Assembly: GCA_023406225.1 (NCBI GenBank)
Contig: JAEXWS010000234.1
Location: 1-7,027 of the forward strand
Direction: 5' to 3'
DNA from: Bacillota bacterium
GTDB taxonomy: Bacteria > Bacillota > Clostridia > Oscillospirales > Oscillospiraceae
Length of the DNA: 7,027 bases
The position numbers were made by a program, and so were the translations under genes. Below are positions 1 through 5,433 of the stretch, one piece after another; position 1 is the stretch's first letter, and each line of letters begins with the position of its first letter. Under the pieces are notes generated by a model, which made no database searches, was not told the origin of the DNA, and saw nothing but the letters and a program-made list of their open reading frames with translations.

Positions 1-284
1 GTATGGATCGGGACCGGAGAGGGGAGGCGCCTGCAAATGGAGCGGCCTGCCGGGGATCGGCTTCGTGCCGCTGGCCGGGTCTCGGCCCCGCGTTTTTCTG
101 CGCGGACCTCTCCGGGATGCTTTATGATTACCGGGGCGGCGGGGTCTGCCTGGTCAAAGGCGGACGCCGCGCGGCGGACGGCACGCCGGAAAACCGCCGC
201 CTGTCCCGGAGCGCGGGGCTTTGCGGCCTCCTGCCGGACGGGTTCGCGGCGGCGGTGTTCCGCCTGGCCGGGCCGACCGGCTGA
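1..284 (+). CDS. Possible 3' end of an unrecognised protein (5' partial)
   Basis: Frame 3 is open from the left edge to a TGA at 282-284. From about position 60 onward its codons end mostly in G or C, as in the real genes of this window, which suggests coding. The first 20 or so codons are less biased, so the true start, or a frame change from frame 2 (open to about 126), cannot be settled. The ATG at 3 is not necessarily the start, because the frame continues beyond the window. The last residues read FRLAGPTG. I see no recognisable domain, and it does not resemble the C-terminus of ParE, the usual neighbour of ParC. It ends 38 bp before the next gene, so co-transcription is possible. It could also be non-coding high-GC sequence. 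Confidence 0.35.
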   Translation, partial: MDRDRRGEAPANGAACRGSASCRWPGLGPAFFCADLSGMLYDYRGGGVCLVKGGRRAADGTPENRRLSRSAGLCGLLPDGFAAAVFRLAGPTG

Positions 285-322
285 GACGCCGCCGGAAATG
301 AAATGAGAAGGAATCGGAATCA

Positions 323-2566
323 ATGGCGAAAAAAAAGCAGCCGGATGAAAACCGGCATCGAGTGGATAACCCCAATGTGATGGGCCTGCGGGCCGCCGTG
401 GTGGAGCAGCCCATCACCGACACCCTGGAGACCAACTACATGCCCTATGCCATGAGCGTCATCGTCTCCCGGGCCATCCCGGAGATCGACGGCTTCAAGC
501 CCTCCCACCGCAAGCTGCTGTACACCATGTACAAAATGGGGCTTTTGACGGGGGCGCGGACGAAATCCGCCAACATCGTGGGCCAGACCATGCGGCTGAA
601 CCCCCACGGCGACGCGGCGATCTACGATACGATGGTGCGCCTCTCCAAGGGCTACGGCGCGCTGCTGACTCCCTTTGTGGACTCCAAGGGCAACTTCGGA
701 AAGAGCTATTCCCGGGACATGTCCTGGGCCGCGCCCCGGTACACCGAGGCGAAGCTCACCGCCATCTGCGGCGAGCTGTTCCGGGATATCGACAGCGACA
801 CCGTGGACTTCGTGGACAACTACGACAACACCATGAAGGAGCCGGCCCTCCTGCCCACCACCTTCCCCAACATCCTGGTGTCCGCCAACAGCGGCATCGC
901 CGTGGGCATGGCCTCCCAGTTCTGCGGCTTCAACCTGAAGGAGGTCTGCGACACCGCCATCGCCTACCTGAAAAACCCGGACTGCGACCTGACGGAGACC
1001 CTGCTGGCCCCGGATTTTCCCACCGGCGGCGAGCTGATCTGCGACCCCGCCGTTCTGCGGGACATCTATGAGACGGGCCGGGGCGGCGTGAGGGTCCGGG
1101 CCAAGTACCGCTATGTCAAGGATGAGAACCTCATCGAGATCTACGAGATCCCCTATTCCACCACTGTTGAGGCGATTTTGGACAAGGTGGCCGAGCTCAT
1201 CAAGGCAGGCAAGGCCAAGGAGATCGCGGACATGCGGGACGAGACGGACCTCTCCGGCCTGAAGCTCACCATCGACCTCAAGCGGGGGACGGACCCGGAC
1301 AAGCTCATGGTGCGGCTGTTCAAGCAGACCCCGCTGGAGGACACGTTCTCCTGCAACTTCAACGTGCTCATCGCCGGGCAGCCCCGGGTTCTGGGCGTCC
1401 GGGCCATTTTGGAGGAGTGGACCGCCTGGCGCACGGAGTCCGTGCGGCGGCGGGTGTACTTCGTGATGAACAAGCGCCGGGAGAAGCTCCACCTGCTCAA
1501 GGGCCTCAAGCGCATCCTGCTGGACATCGACAAGGCCATCCGGATCATCCGGGAGACGGAGGAGGAGGCCGAGGTCATCCCAAACCTGATGATCGGCTTC
1601 GGCATCGACCAGGTCCAGGCGGAGTATGTGGCGGAGATCAAGCTGCGCAACATCAACAAGGAGTATATCCTCAAGCGGGTGAACGAGACCGCTGCCCTGG
1701 AGGACGAGATCGCGGACCTGGAGGACCTTTTGGCGGACCCCCGCCGGGTGAAGAAGGTCATCGTGGACGAGCTCACCCAGGCGGCGAAGAAGTACGGCGA
1801 GCCCCGGCGCACCTCCATCGTCTACGGCCACGAGGTGGAGACCTACGTGGAGGAGGCGGTGGTGGAGGACTATCCCGTGAACGTGTTCCTCACCCGGGAG
1901 GGGTACTTCAAGAAGATCACCCCCCTCAGCCTGCGCATGGGCGGCGAGCAGAAGTTCAAGGACGGCGACGGCATCGCCCAGACCTTTGAGACGGGCAACG
2001 CCGCCGAGATCATGTTCTTCACGGACCGGTGCCAGGTGTACAAGACCCGCCTGAGCGAATTTGACGACGCCAAGGCCAGTATCCTGGGCGATTACCTGCC
2101 TGCGAAGCTGGGCATGGACCAGGGGGAAAACGTCCTTTACGCGGTGCTGCCGGGGGACTATTCCGGCGCGCTGCTGTTCTTCTTTGAAAACGGCAAGGCG
2201 GCCCGGGTGGCCCTTTCCGCCTACCGCACCACCTCCAACCGGCGCAAGCTCACCGGTGCCTACTCCGACAAAGCCCCCCTGTGCTGCATCCGCCGGGTGG
2301 ACGAGGACGGGGAGCTGGCGGTCTACTCCACGGAGCCCCGGGCGCTCATCTTCCACACGGCGCAGCTTGCCCCCAAGTCCACCCGGTCCACCCAGGGCGT
2401 CCAGGTGATGACCCTCAAGCCCAAATACCGGCTGGATACGGTTTTGCCCGTGGAGGAGACGGCCATTGCGAACCGCAGCCGTTACCGGGTCCGGGCGGTG
2501 CCCGCGGCGGGGGCGCTGCTGAAGGAGGAGGACTCCGAAGAGCGGCAGATCGGACTGCTGGAGTGA
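323..2566 (+). CDS. parC: Type IIA topoisomerase subunit A, ParC-like (topoisomerase IV / gyrase A family)
   Basis: This 747-residue protein is the DNA-cleaving subunit of a type IIA topoisomerase, which would work with a ParE/GyrB ATPase subunit to decatenate or relax DNA. Seen: GFKPSHRKLLY at residues 57-67, the NPHGDAAIYD quinolone-region motif at 93-102, VDSKGNFGK at about 119-127, and AAPRYTE at 136-142 with catalytic Tyr140 next to Arg139. A helical, coiled-coil-rich segment (about 365-500) precedes a beta-pinwheel-like C-terminal part containing TREGYFKKI. The canonical gyrase box QRRGGKG is absent; a degenerate QKFKDGDGI sits about where it would be. That and the short length (ParC about 750-800, GyrA usually above 800) favour a topoisomerase IV-like role over supercoiling. 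The ATG at 323 has AGAAGGA at 306-312. The family is certain; ParC versus GyrA is inferred. The ParE partner is not in this window. Confidence 0.95.
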   Translation: MAKKKQPDENRHRVDNPNVMGLRAAVVEQPITDTLETNYMPYAMSVIVSRAIPEIDGFKPSHRKLLYTMYKMGLLTGARTKSANIVGQTMRLNPHGDAAIYDTMVRLSKGYGALLTPFVDSKGNFGKSYSRDMSWAAPRYTEAKLTAICGELFRDIDSDTVDFVDNYDNTMKEPALLPTTFPNILVSANSGIAVGMASQFCGFNLKEVCDTAIAYLKNPDCDLTETLLAPDFPTGGELICDPAVLRDIYETGRGGVRVRAKYRYVKDENLIEIYEIPYSTTVEAILDKVAELIKAGKAKEIADMRDETDLSGLKLTIDLKRGTDPDKLMVRLFKQTPLEDTFSCNFNVLIAGQPRVLGVRAILEEWTAWRTESVRRRVYFVMNKRREKLHLLKGLKRILLDIDKAIRIIRETEEEAEVIPNLMIGFGIDQVQAEYVAEIKLRNINKEYILKRVNETAALEDEIADLEDLLADPRRVKKVIVDELTQAAKKYGEPRRTSIVYGHEVETYVEEAVVEDYPVNVFLTREGYFKKITPLSLRMGGEQKFKDGDGIAQTFETGNAAEIMFFTDRCQVYKTRLSEFDDAKASILGDYLPAKLGMDQGENVLYAVLPGDYSGALLFFFENGKAARVALSAYRTTSNRRKLTGAYSDKAPLCCIRRVDEDGELAVYSTEPRALIFHTAQLAPKSTRSTQGVQVMTLKPKYRLDTVLPVEETAIANRSRYRVRAVPAAGALLKEEDSEERQIGLLE

Positions 2567-2570
2567 TTTG

Positions 2571-3428
2571 ATGAAGCAGCGACTCAAAAGCTATGCCGTC
2601 GTGGCCCTGGGCTCCGTGATCTTCGCCGTGGCCTTCGACTGGTTTTTCGCCCCCAACCAGGTGGCCATGGGCGGCGTCACGGGCCTGGCCCAAGTGGTCA
2701 ACGCGATCCTCCCCTGGGCGGGGGTGGGCGCTGTGACCATTGTGCTGAACGTCCCGCTGTTTTTGGCGGGGTGGAGGCTCATCGGATTCCATCTGCTGGC
2801 CTCGTCGCTCTTTTCCATGGCGGTCAGCTCCGTGGCCATCGACACCCTGGCGGCGGTCCACGCCTTCGCCCCCATGGACTCCATGCTGGCGGCGCTGTGC
2901 GGCGGCGCGCTGATGGGGCTGGGACTGGGCGTGGTCTTTTCCCAGGGGGCCACCACCGGCGGGACCGACGTGGTGGCGCGGCTTTTGAAGCTGAAATTCC
3001 CCTGGCTGCCCATGGGCAGGCTGATGCTGGCGCCGGATTTTGCGGTGCTGGCGCTGGCCGCGGCCGCCTTCGGGCGCGTGGAGGCGGCGCTTTACGGCGC
3101 GGTGGCCCTGGTCGTGGCCGCCCGGGTCATGGATACCGTGCTGTACGGGCTGGACACCTCCAAGGTGGCTTATGTCATTTCCGACGCCTGGCGGGAGACG
3201 GCCGACGCCCTCATGCGGGACCTGGACCGGGGCGTGACGATCCTGCGGGGCGAGGGGGCCTATACCGGCGCGGAAAAGCGGGTGCTGCTGGTGGCCTTCA
3301 AGCAGCGGGAGATCGTGGAGATCAAGCGGGCGGTCCACGCCGCCGATCCGGGGGCATTTTTGATCGTTTGCGACGCCCACGACGTGCTGGGCGAAGGATT
3401 TGGAGAGTATAAAAAGGAGGAACTTTGA
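2571..3428 (+). CDS. YitT family membrane protein (DUF161 + DUF2179)
   Basis: This 285-residue integral membrane protein has the YitT architecture: an N-terminal hydrophobic region with about five to six membrane segments (roughly 8-27, 33-70, 72-92, 106-125, 150-190), then a soluble DUF2179 domain (about 220-277). Family hallmarks visible are FAPNQVAMGGVTGLA at 26-40, GATTGGTDVVA at 126-136, and, in DUF2179, GVTILRGEGAYTG (221-233) and IVCDAHDVLGEGF (265-277). The length is normal for the family. Its biochemical function is not established; transport has been proposed for relatives. The ATG at 2571 is preferred over an in-frame TTG at 2568 because GGAG at 2560-2563 lies 7 bp upstream of it. 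It begins 4 bp after the topoisomerase stop and ends 1 bp before the next start, so it is almost certainly translated from the same mRNA. Confidence 0.93.
   Translation: MKQRLKSYAVVALGSVIFAVAFDWFFAPNQVAMGGVTGLAQVVNAILPWAGVGAVTIVLNVPLFLAGWRLIGFHLLASSLFSMAVSSVAIDTLAAVHAFAPMDSMLAALCGGALMGLGLGVVFSQGATTGGTDVVARLLKLKFPWLPMGRLMLAPDFAVLALAAAAFGRVEAALYGAVALVVAARVMDTVLYGLDTSKVAYVISDAWRETADALMRDLDRGVTILRGEGAYTGAEKRVLLVAFKQREIVEIKRAVHAADPGAFLIVCDAHDVLGEGFGEYKKEEL
3413..3420 (+). promoter_or_regulatory. Strong ribosome binding site that fixes the LUD gene start
   Basis: AAAGGAGG lies inside the last codons of the YitT gene, 9 bp before the ATG at 3430. It rules out the upstream in-frame TTG at 3400 and shows that the two genes are translationally close. 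Confidence 0.85.
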
Positions 3429-3429
3429 T

Positions 3430-4023
3430 ATGGCAGAGCTGCAAAAGGCGGTCAAGGCCCTGGAGGGCCGGGGCTATACGGTCCGCGTCTTTTCCACCGC
3501 GGCGGAGGCCGCGGCGTATCTGGACGGGGCCATCGACGGGGTGTCCGTGGGCTTCGGAGGGTCCGCCACGCTGAAGGACATGGGGCTGTTCGAAAAACTC
3601 TCGGCCCACAACACGGTCTTCTGGCACTGGGAGCAGGGCCCCGCCGCCCGGATGGAGGCCATGCAGACGGATGTGTATCTGACCTCCGTGAACGGCATGG
3701 CGGAGACGGGGGAGCTGGTGAATATCGACGGCGCGGGCAACCGGGCGGCCGCCACCCTGTTCGGACATAAGAAGGTCTATTTTGTGGCGGGCGTGAACAA
3801 GCTGACGGATACTTATGAGGACGCCGTTTGGCGGGCCAGGAACGTGGCCGCGCCCCAGCGGGCCTATCAGCTCGGGAAGAAAACGCCCTGCGCCGTGAAC
3901 CAGGACCGCTGCTATGACTGCAAGAGCCCGGACCGGGTGTGCCGCGGCATGGTGACGCTGTGGGGGCCCATGATGGGAATGGAGGCGGAGGTCGTCCTTG
4001 TGGAGGAGGCCCTGGGGCTTTAA
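3430..4023 (+). CDS. LUD-domain protein, stand-alone LutC/YkgG-like (lactate utilisation type)
   Basis: This 197-residue soluble protein belongs to the LUD (DUF162) family, whose LutB/LutC members take part in iron-sulfur-dependent lactate oxidation. Seen: the N-terminal FGGSATLKDMGLF motif (42-54), then LTSVNGMAETGELVNIDGAG (84-103) with NR following, and VYFVAGVNKL (116-125), all typical of the LUD fold. Near the C-terminus four cysteines, C154, C161, C164 and C171, are arranged CX6CX2CX6C with a DCKSPDRVC core, as in clostridial single-domain LUD proteins; metal or Fe-S binding is inferred. No LutA or LutB partner is nearby, so a role in a lactate operon is unproven. It starts 1 bp after the YitT stop, with a strong RBS, and is followed immediately by a hairpin terminator, so it is probably the last gene of the topoisomerase-YitT-LUD transcript. 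Confidence 0.92.
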   Translation: MAELQKAVKALEGRGYTVRVFSTAAEAAAYLDGAIDGVSVGFGGSATLKDMGLFEKLSAHNTVFWHWEQGPAARMEAMQTDVYLTSVNGMAETGELVNIDGAGNRAAATLFGHKKVYFVAGVNKLTDTYEDAVWRARNVAAPQRAYQLGKKTPCAVNQDRCYDCKSPDRVCRGMVTLWGPMMGMEAEVVLVEEALGL

Positions 4024-4046
4024 AGAGGGACCTTCGTCCCTCTTTA
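4021..4046 (+). terminator. Hairpin terminator after the LUD gene
   Basis: Positions 4021-4031 (TAAAGAGGGAC) pair perfectly with 4036-4046 (GTCCCTCTTTA) around a CTTC loop, giving an 11-bp stem that includes the LUD stop codon. The U-tract is short (TTTA lies within the stem), so termination may be incomplete and the lipoprotein gene could be reached by read-through. Confidence 0.7.
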
Positions 4047-4057
4047 GTCTCCCGTCG

Positions 4058-4072
4058 GCGCCCGCGGGGCGC
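4058..4072. repeat. Short GC-rich hairpin upstream of the lipoprotein gene
   Basis: GCGCCC at 4058-4063 and GGGCGC at 4067-4072 form a 6-bp stem with a GCG loop, 12 bp after the previous terminator and 39 bp before the lipoprotein start. I see no good -35/-10 pair in this gap. It may be a leader hairpin or simply a product of high GC. Confidence 0.3.
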
Positions 4073-4111
4073 GGCGGAGAGAAGGAATTGGAGGAAGGGA
4101 GGCGGGGCGCG

Positions 4112-4813
4112 TTGAAGATACGGGGGATCGCGGCGGCGCTCTGCGCCTGCCTGGCGCTGACGGGATGCGCCGCCCTGCTGGAGCGGGAGTATACCACCGT
4201 GGAGCCCCATTCCAGCAAGTTCTGGGAGAGCGAGGCCGCCGGGACCCTGCGGGCGGAGAATTACCAGGATATCGTCAACGACCTTTTGATCCTGGTGGGG
4301 CAGAATACCGAGAGCGCCGCCATCCGGCTTTATAATTTTGAGGACGACATGACCGTGGCGGAGACGCTGGAGCGGGCCACCTCCGAGATCCAGCAGGAGA
4401 CGCCCCTGGGGGCCTACGCCGTGGAGTATATCACCTCCACCAGCCAGTCCCAGCGGGGATATTACGAGATCTCCGTCCAGATCAGCTACCGCCGCACGGC
4501 GGAGCAGGTCCAAGCGGTGGTGAACGCCACCAGCACCGAGGCGCTGTACAGCCTGCTGGAGGCGGCTCTGGAAGAGGACCGCACGGAGCTGGCGGTGCGC
4601 ATCGGCTATTGGGGGAAGGACGGAAAGAGCCGGGTGGAGGAGATCGTGGCCCAGGTCCGGGAGGATAAGGGCCTGGCGGAGGCCCCCGGATGGACGGTGA
4701 ATTACTATCCGGCGGAGGGCCCGGTGGGCCTGATCGAATTTTTGCTGGACACGCCCCCGGCGGAGCCGGAGGAGATCATAGAAAATACGGAAAATTTGGA
4801 GACAGAGACTTGA
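4112..4813 (+). CDS. Predicted lipoprotein of unknown function
   Basis: This 233-residue protein begins MKIRG, followed by a hydrophobic stretch and the lipobox LTGC at 16-19. It is therefore predicted to be exported, cleaved before Cys19 and anchored to the outer face of the cell membrane. The start is a TTG at 4112, chosen because GGGAGG at 4097-4102 lies 9 bp upstream and because it places the signal peptide correctly; longer in-frame starts lack a proper RBS and would bury the signal. The mature part is hydrophilic, with an alternating pattern around YYEISVQISYRRTAEQ (117-132) suggesting beta strands, an NYQDIVNDLLILV segment (50-62), and an acidic tail (PPAEPEEIIENTENLETET). I do not recognise the family and assign no function. 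Its stop codon overlaps the -35 box of the tRNA promoter. Confidence 0.85.
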   Translation: MKIRGIAAALCACLALTGCAALLEREYTTVEPHSSKFWESEAAGTLRAENYQDIVNDLLILVGQNTESAAIRLYNFEDDMTVAETLERATSEIQQETPLGAYAVEYITSTSQSQRGYYEISVQISYRRTAEQVQAVVNATSTEALYSLLEAALEEDRTELAVRIGYWGKDGKSRVEEIVAQVREDKGLAEAPGWTVNYYPAEGPVGLIEFLLDTPPAEPEEIIENTENLETET

Positions 4814-4838
4814 CAAAGACGGCGGTCTTTGCTAGAAT
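4810..4838 (+). promoter_or_regulatory. Consensus sigma-A promoter of tRNA-Gly
   Basis: TTGACA (4810-4815, perfect -35) and TAGAAT (4833-4838, 5 of 6 for -10) are separated by exactly 17 bp and end 12 bp before the tRNA. The -35 box contains the TGA stop of the lipoprotein gene. The first 15 bp of the spacer, together with the last A of the -35 box, form a palindrome, AAAGAC-GGCG-GTCTTT (4815-4830), which could be a binding site or a weak terminator for upstream transcripts. Confidence 0.88.
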
Positions 4839-4850
4839 ACTTTTTGTCTC

Positions 4851-4926
4851 GCGGGCGTAGCTCATCTGGTAGAGCGCCACCTTGCCAAGGTGGAGGTAGC
4901 GAGTTCGAGCCTCGTCGCCCGCTCCA
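4851..4926 (+). tRNA. tRNA-Gly (anticodon GCC)
   Basis: A complete 76-nt cloverleaf. The acceptor stem GCGGGCG (4851-4857) pairs with CGCCCGC (4916-4922). The D-arm stem is GCTC/GAGC. The anticodon stem CCACC/GGTGG holds the loop TTGCCAA with GCC at 4884-4886. The variable loop is AGGTA. The T-arm is GCGAG-TTCGAGC-CTCGT, with one G-T pair closing the stem. The discriminator is T and CCA is encoded (4924-4926). It decodes GGC and GGU glycine codons. It has its own promoter upstream and a strong terminator 3 bp downstream, so it is a single-gene transcript. Confidence 0.97.
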
Positions 4927-4929
4927 AGC

Positions 4930-4965
4930 AAAAGAGGACATCCGGTTTTGGATGTCCTCTTTTTT
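4930..4965 (+). terminator. Intrinsic terminator of tRNA-Gly (copy A)
   Basis: A 14-bp perfect stem, AAAAGAGGACATCC (4930-4943) with GGATGTCCTCTTTT (4950-4963), around a GGTTTT loop, running into a T tract to 4965. This is a textbook rho-independent terminator. It is the left part of the 107-bp repeat. Confidence 0.93.
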
Positions 4966-4999
4966 GTTCAGGAGGAAAGAACTTGCTGCCTCCGCCTTC

Positions 5000-5020
5000 A
5001 AAATGCGCGGCGCGCATTTT
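5000..5020. repeat. 21-bp palindrome, copy A, within a larger hairpin
   Basis: AAAATGCGCG, central G5010, CGCGCATTTT. It is enclosed by GCCTCCG (4988-4994) and CGGAGGC (5028-5034), so 4988-5034 can fold into a two-stem hairpin. A/T-rich outer and alternating CG inner bases could make it a protein-binding site or a structured RNA end. No function is known to me. Confidence 0.85.
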
Positions 5021-5044
5021 ATTGGATCGGAGGCCGGACAGGGT

Positions 5045-5075
5045 TCCCGCGAATGGCCGCAGGCCATTCGTGGGA
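5045..5075. repeat. 14-bp hairpin between repeat copy A and the tRNA fragment
   Basis: TCCCG followed by CGAATGGCC (5050-5058), a GCA loop, then GGCCATTCG (5062-5070) and TGGGA: 14 pairs including one G-T. It is not followed by a T tract, so it is not a standard terminator. Confidence 0.75.
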
Positions 5076-5083
5076 TGCCGGGA

Positions 5084-5111
5084 AGCGAGTTCGAGCCTCG
5101 TCGCCCGCTCC
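5084..5111 (+). pseudogene. 28-bp copy of the tRNA-Gly 3' end (tRNA remnant or att-like site)
   Basis: Positions 5084-5111 are identical over 28 bp to 4898-4925, that is, the last variable-loop base, the whole T-arm, the 3' acceptor strand, the discriminator and CC of the tRNA. The final A of CCA is replaced by G, and none of the 5' two thirds of the tRNA is present, so it cannot be functional. Tyrosine recombinases commonly use this tRNA 3' segment as an attachment core, and integration leaves such a duplicate. A local duplication followed by deletion would look the same. No integrase is visible. Confidence 0.85.
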
Positions 5112-5117
5112 GGCTCA

Positions 5118-5182
5118 GAAACGCCCGGTTTGGCACGAATCCCCGCCTGACGGCGAGGATTCTTAGCCGGATCGGGCGTTTC
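5118..5182. repeat. 65-bp imperfect palindrome with nested stems
   Basis: GAAACGCCCG (5118-5127) pairs with CGGGCGTTTC (5173-5182). Inside are GGC/GCC, then GAATCC/GGATTC, then CGCC/GGCG closing on a TGAC loop, all nested in the correct order. This is a long extended hairpin, more than composition would be expected to give. It has no T tract. It could be a mobile-element end, a REP-like unit or a structured RNA; which is unknown. Confidence 0.8.
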
Positions 5183-5190
5183 TTCGCTTT

Positions 5191-5223
5191 CGCGGCGGAT
5201 TCGCTTCGCTGGATTCCGCCGCG
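5191..5223. repeat. 9-bp hairpin adjoining the long palindrome
   Basis: CGCGGCGGA (5191-5199) pairs with TCCGCCGCG (5215-5223) around a 15-nt loop that contains TTCGCTTCGC. It begins 8 bp after the long palindrome, so the two may be parts of one element. No T tract follows directly. Confidence 0.7.
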
Positions 5224-5269
5224 ACGGAGAGGGAGGTATAAATATCCTTTTTGCGCAGCGATGGCAGGG

Positions 5270-5305
5270 AAAAGAGGACATCCGGTTTTGGATGTCCTCT
5301 TTTTT
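5270..5305 (+). terminator. Intrinsic terminator, copy B
   Basis: The same 14-bp stem, GGTTTT loop and T tract as the tRNA-Gly terminator. There is no gene immediately upstream; it would stop any transcript coming through the 4966-5269 region. Confidence 0.88.
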
Positions 5306-5339
5306 GTTCAGGAGGAAAGAACTTGCTGCCTCCGCCTTC

Positions 5340-5360
5340 AAAATGCGCGCCGCGCATTTT
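5340..5360. repeat. 21-bp palindrome, copy B
   Basis: AAAATGCGCG, central C5350, CGCGCATTTT. This is exactly the reverse complement of the copy A palindrome, since only the central base differs. It is enclosed by GCCTCCG (5328-5334) and CGGAGGC (5368-5374), as in copy A. Confidence 0.85.
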
Positions 5361-5384
5361 ATTGGATCGGAGGCCGAGAAACTG

Positions 5385-5414
5385 GACCGTGTTCCGTTTG
5401 GAACGCGGTCTTTT
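5385..5414 (+). terminator. Intrinsic terminator upstream of the ATPase promoter
   Basis: GACCGTGTTCC (5385-5395) pairs with GGAACGCGGTC (5400-5410), 11 pairs with one G-T wobble, around a GTTT loop, followed by TTTT. It lies 9 bp after repeat copy B and insulates the ATPase promoter from upstream transcription. Confidence 0.85.
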
Positions 5415-5433
5415 CGTCAAATTCAGACAATAT

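Larger units (their letters stand above)
4930..5036. repeat. 107-bp direct repeat, copy A (terminator + palindrome module)
   Basis: Identical to 5270-5376 except for one base (G5010 versus C5350). Contents in order: the intrinsic terminator; a GGAGGAAAG stretch; the 7-bp outer arm GCCTCCG (4988-4994); a 21-bp palindrome (5000-5020); and the outer arm CGGAGGC (5028-5034). Similarity stops sharply at both ends. Here it directly follows the tRNA. It may be a dispersed family of repeats or a local duplication. Confidence 0.95.
5270..5376. repeat. 107-bp direct repeat, copy B
   Basis: Second copy of the module at 4930-5036, with 106 of 107 bases identical and an offset of 340 bp. No tRNA precedes this copy, so its terminator has no obvious gene to terminate. 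Recombination between the two copies would delete 340 bp, including the tRNA fragment and the palindromes. Confidence 0.95.

Noticed and set aside
320..2587. A 755-codon open frame on the - strand, fully antisense to the topoisomerase gene
   Set aside because: High third-position GC in the real gene removes stop codons on the opposite strand. The translation has no known domain, while the + strand reading has every topoisomerase motif.
3452..4816. A 454-codon - strand open frame across the LUD and lipoprotein genes
   Set aside because: Low-complexity Pro/Arg/Gly-rich translation, antisense to two well-supported genes and running through a terminator. A composition artefact.
5237..5242. TATAAA as a -10 box for a promoter between the hairpins and repeat copy B
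   Set aside because: No acceptable -35 box at 16-18 bp, and the downstream sequence runs straight into a terminator with no gene or clear RNA.
4930..5376. Possible CRISPR array
   Set aside because: Only two copies, 107 bp long and 233 bp apart, containing a terminator, with no cas genes nearby.
4705..5420. Overlapping - strand frames with repeated peptides such as FLLNKKEDIQNRM and ATRLELA
   Set aside because: They are translations of the antisense of the tRNA-Gly 3' end and of the two terminator repeats. The repeated peptides come from the DNA repeats, not from protein families.
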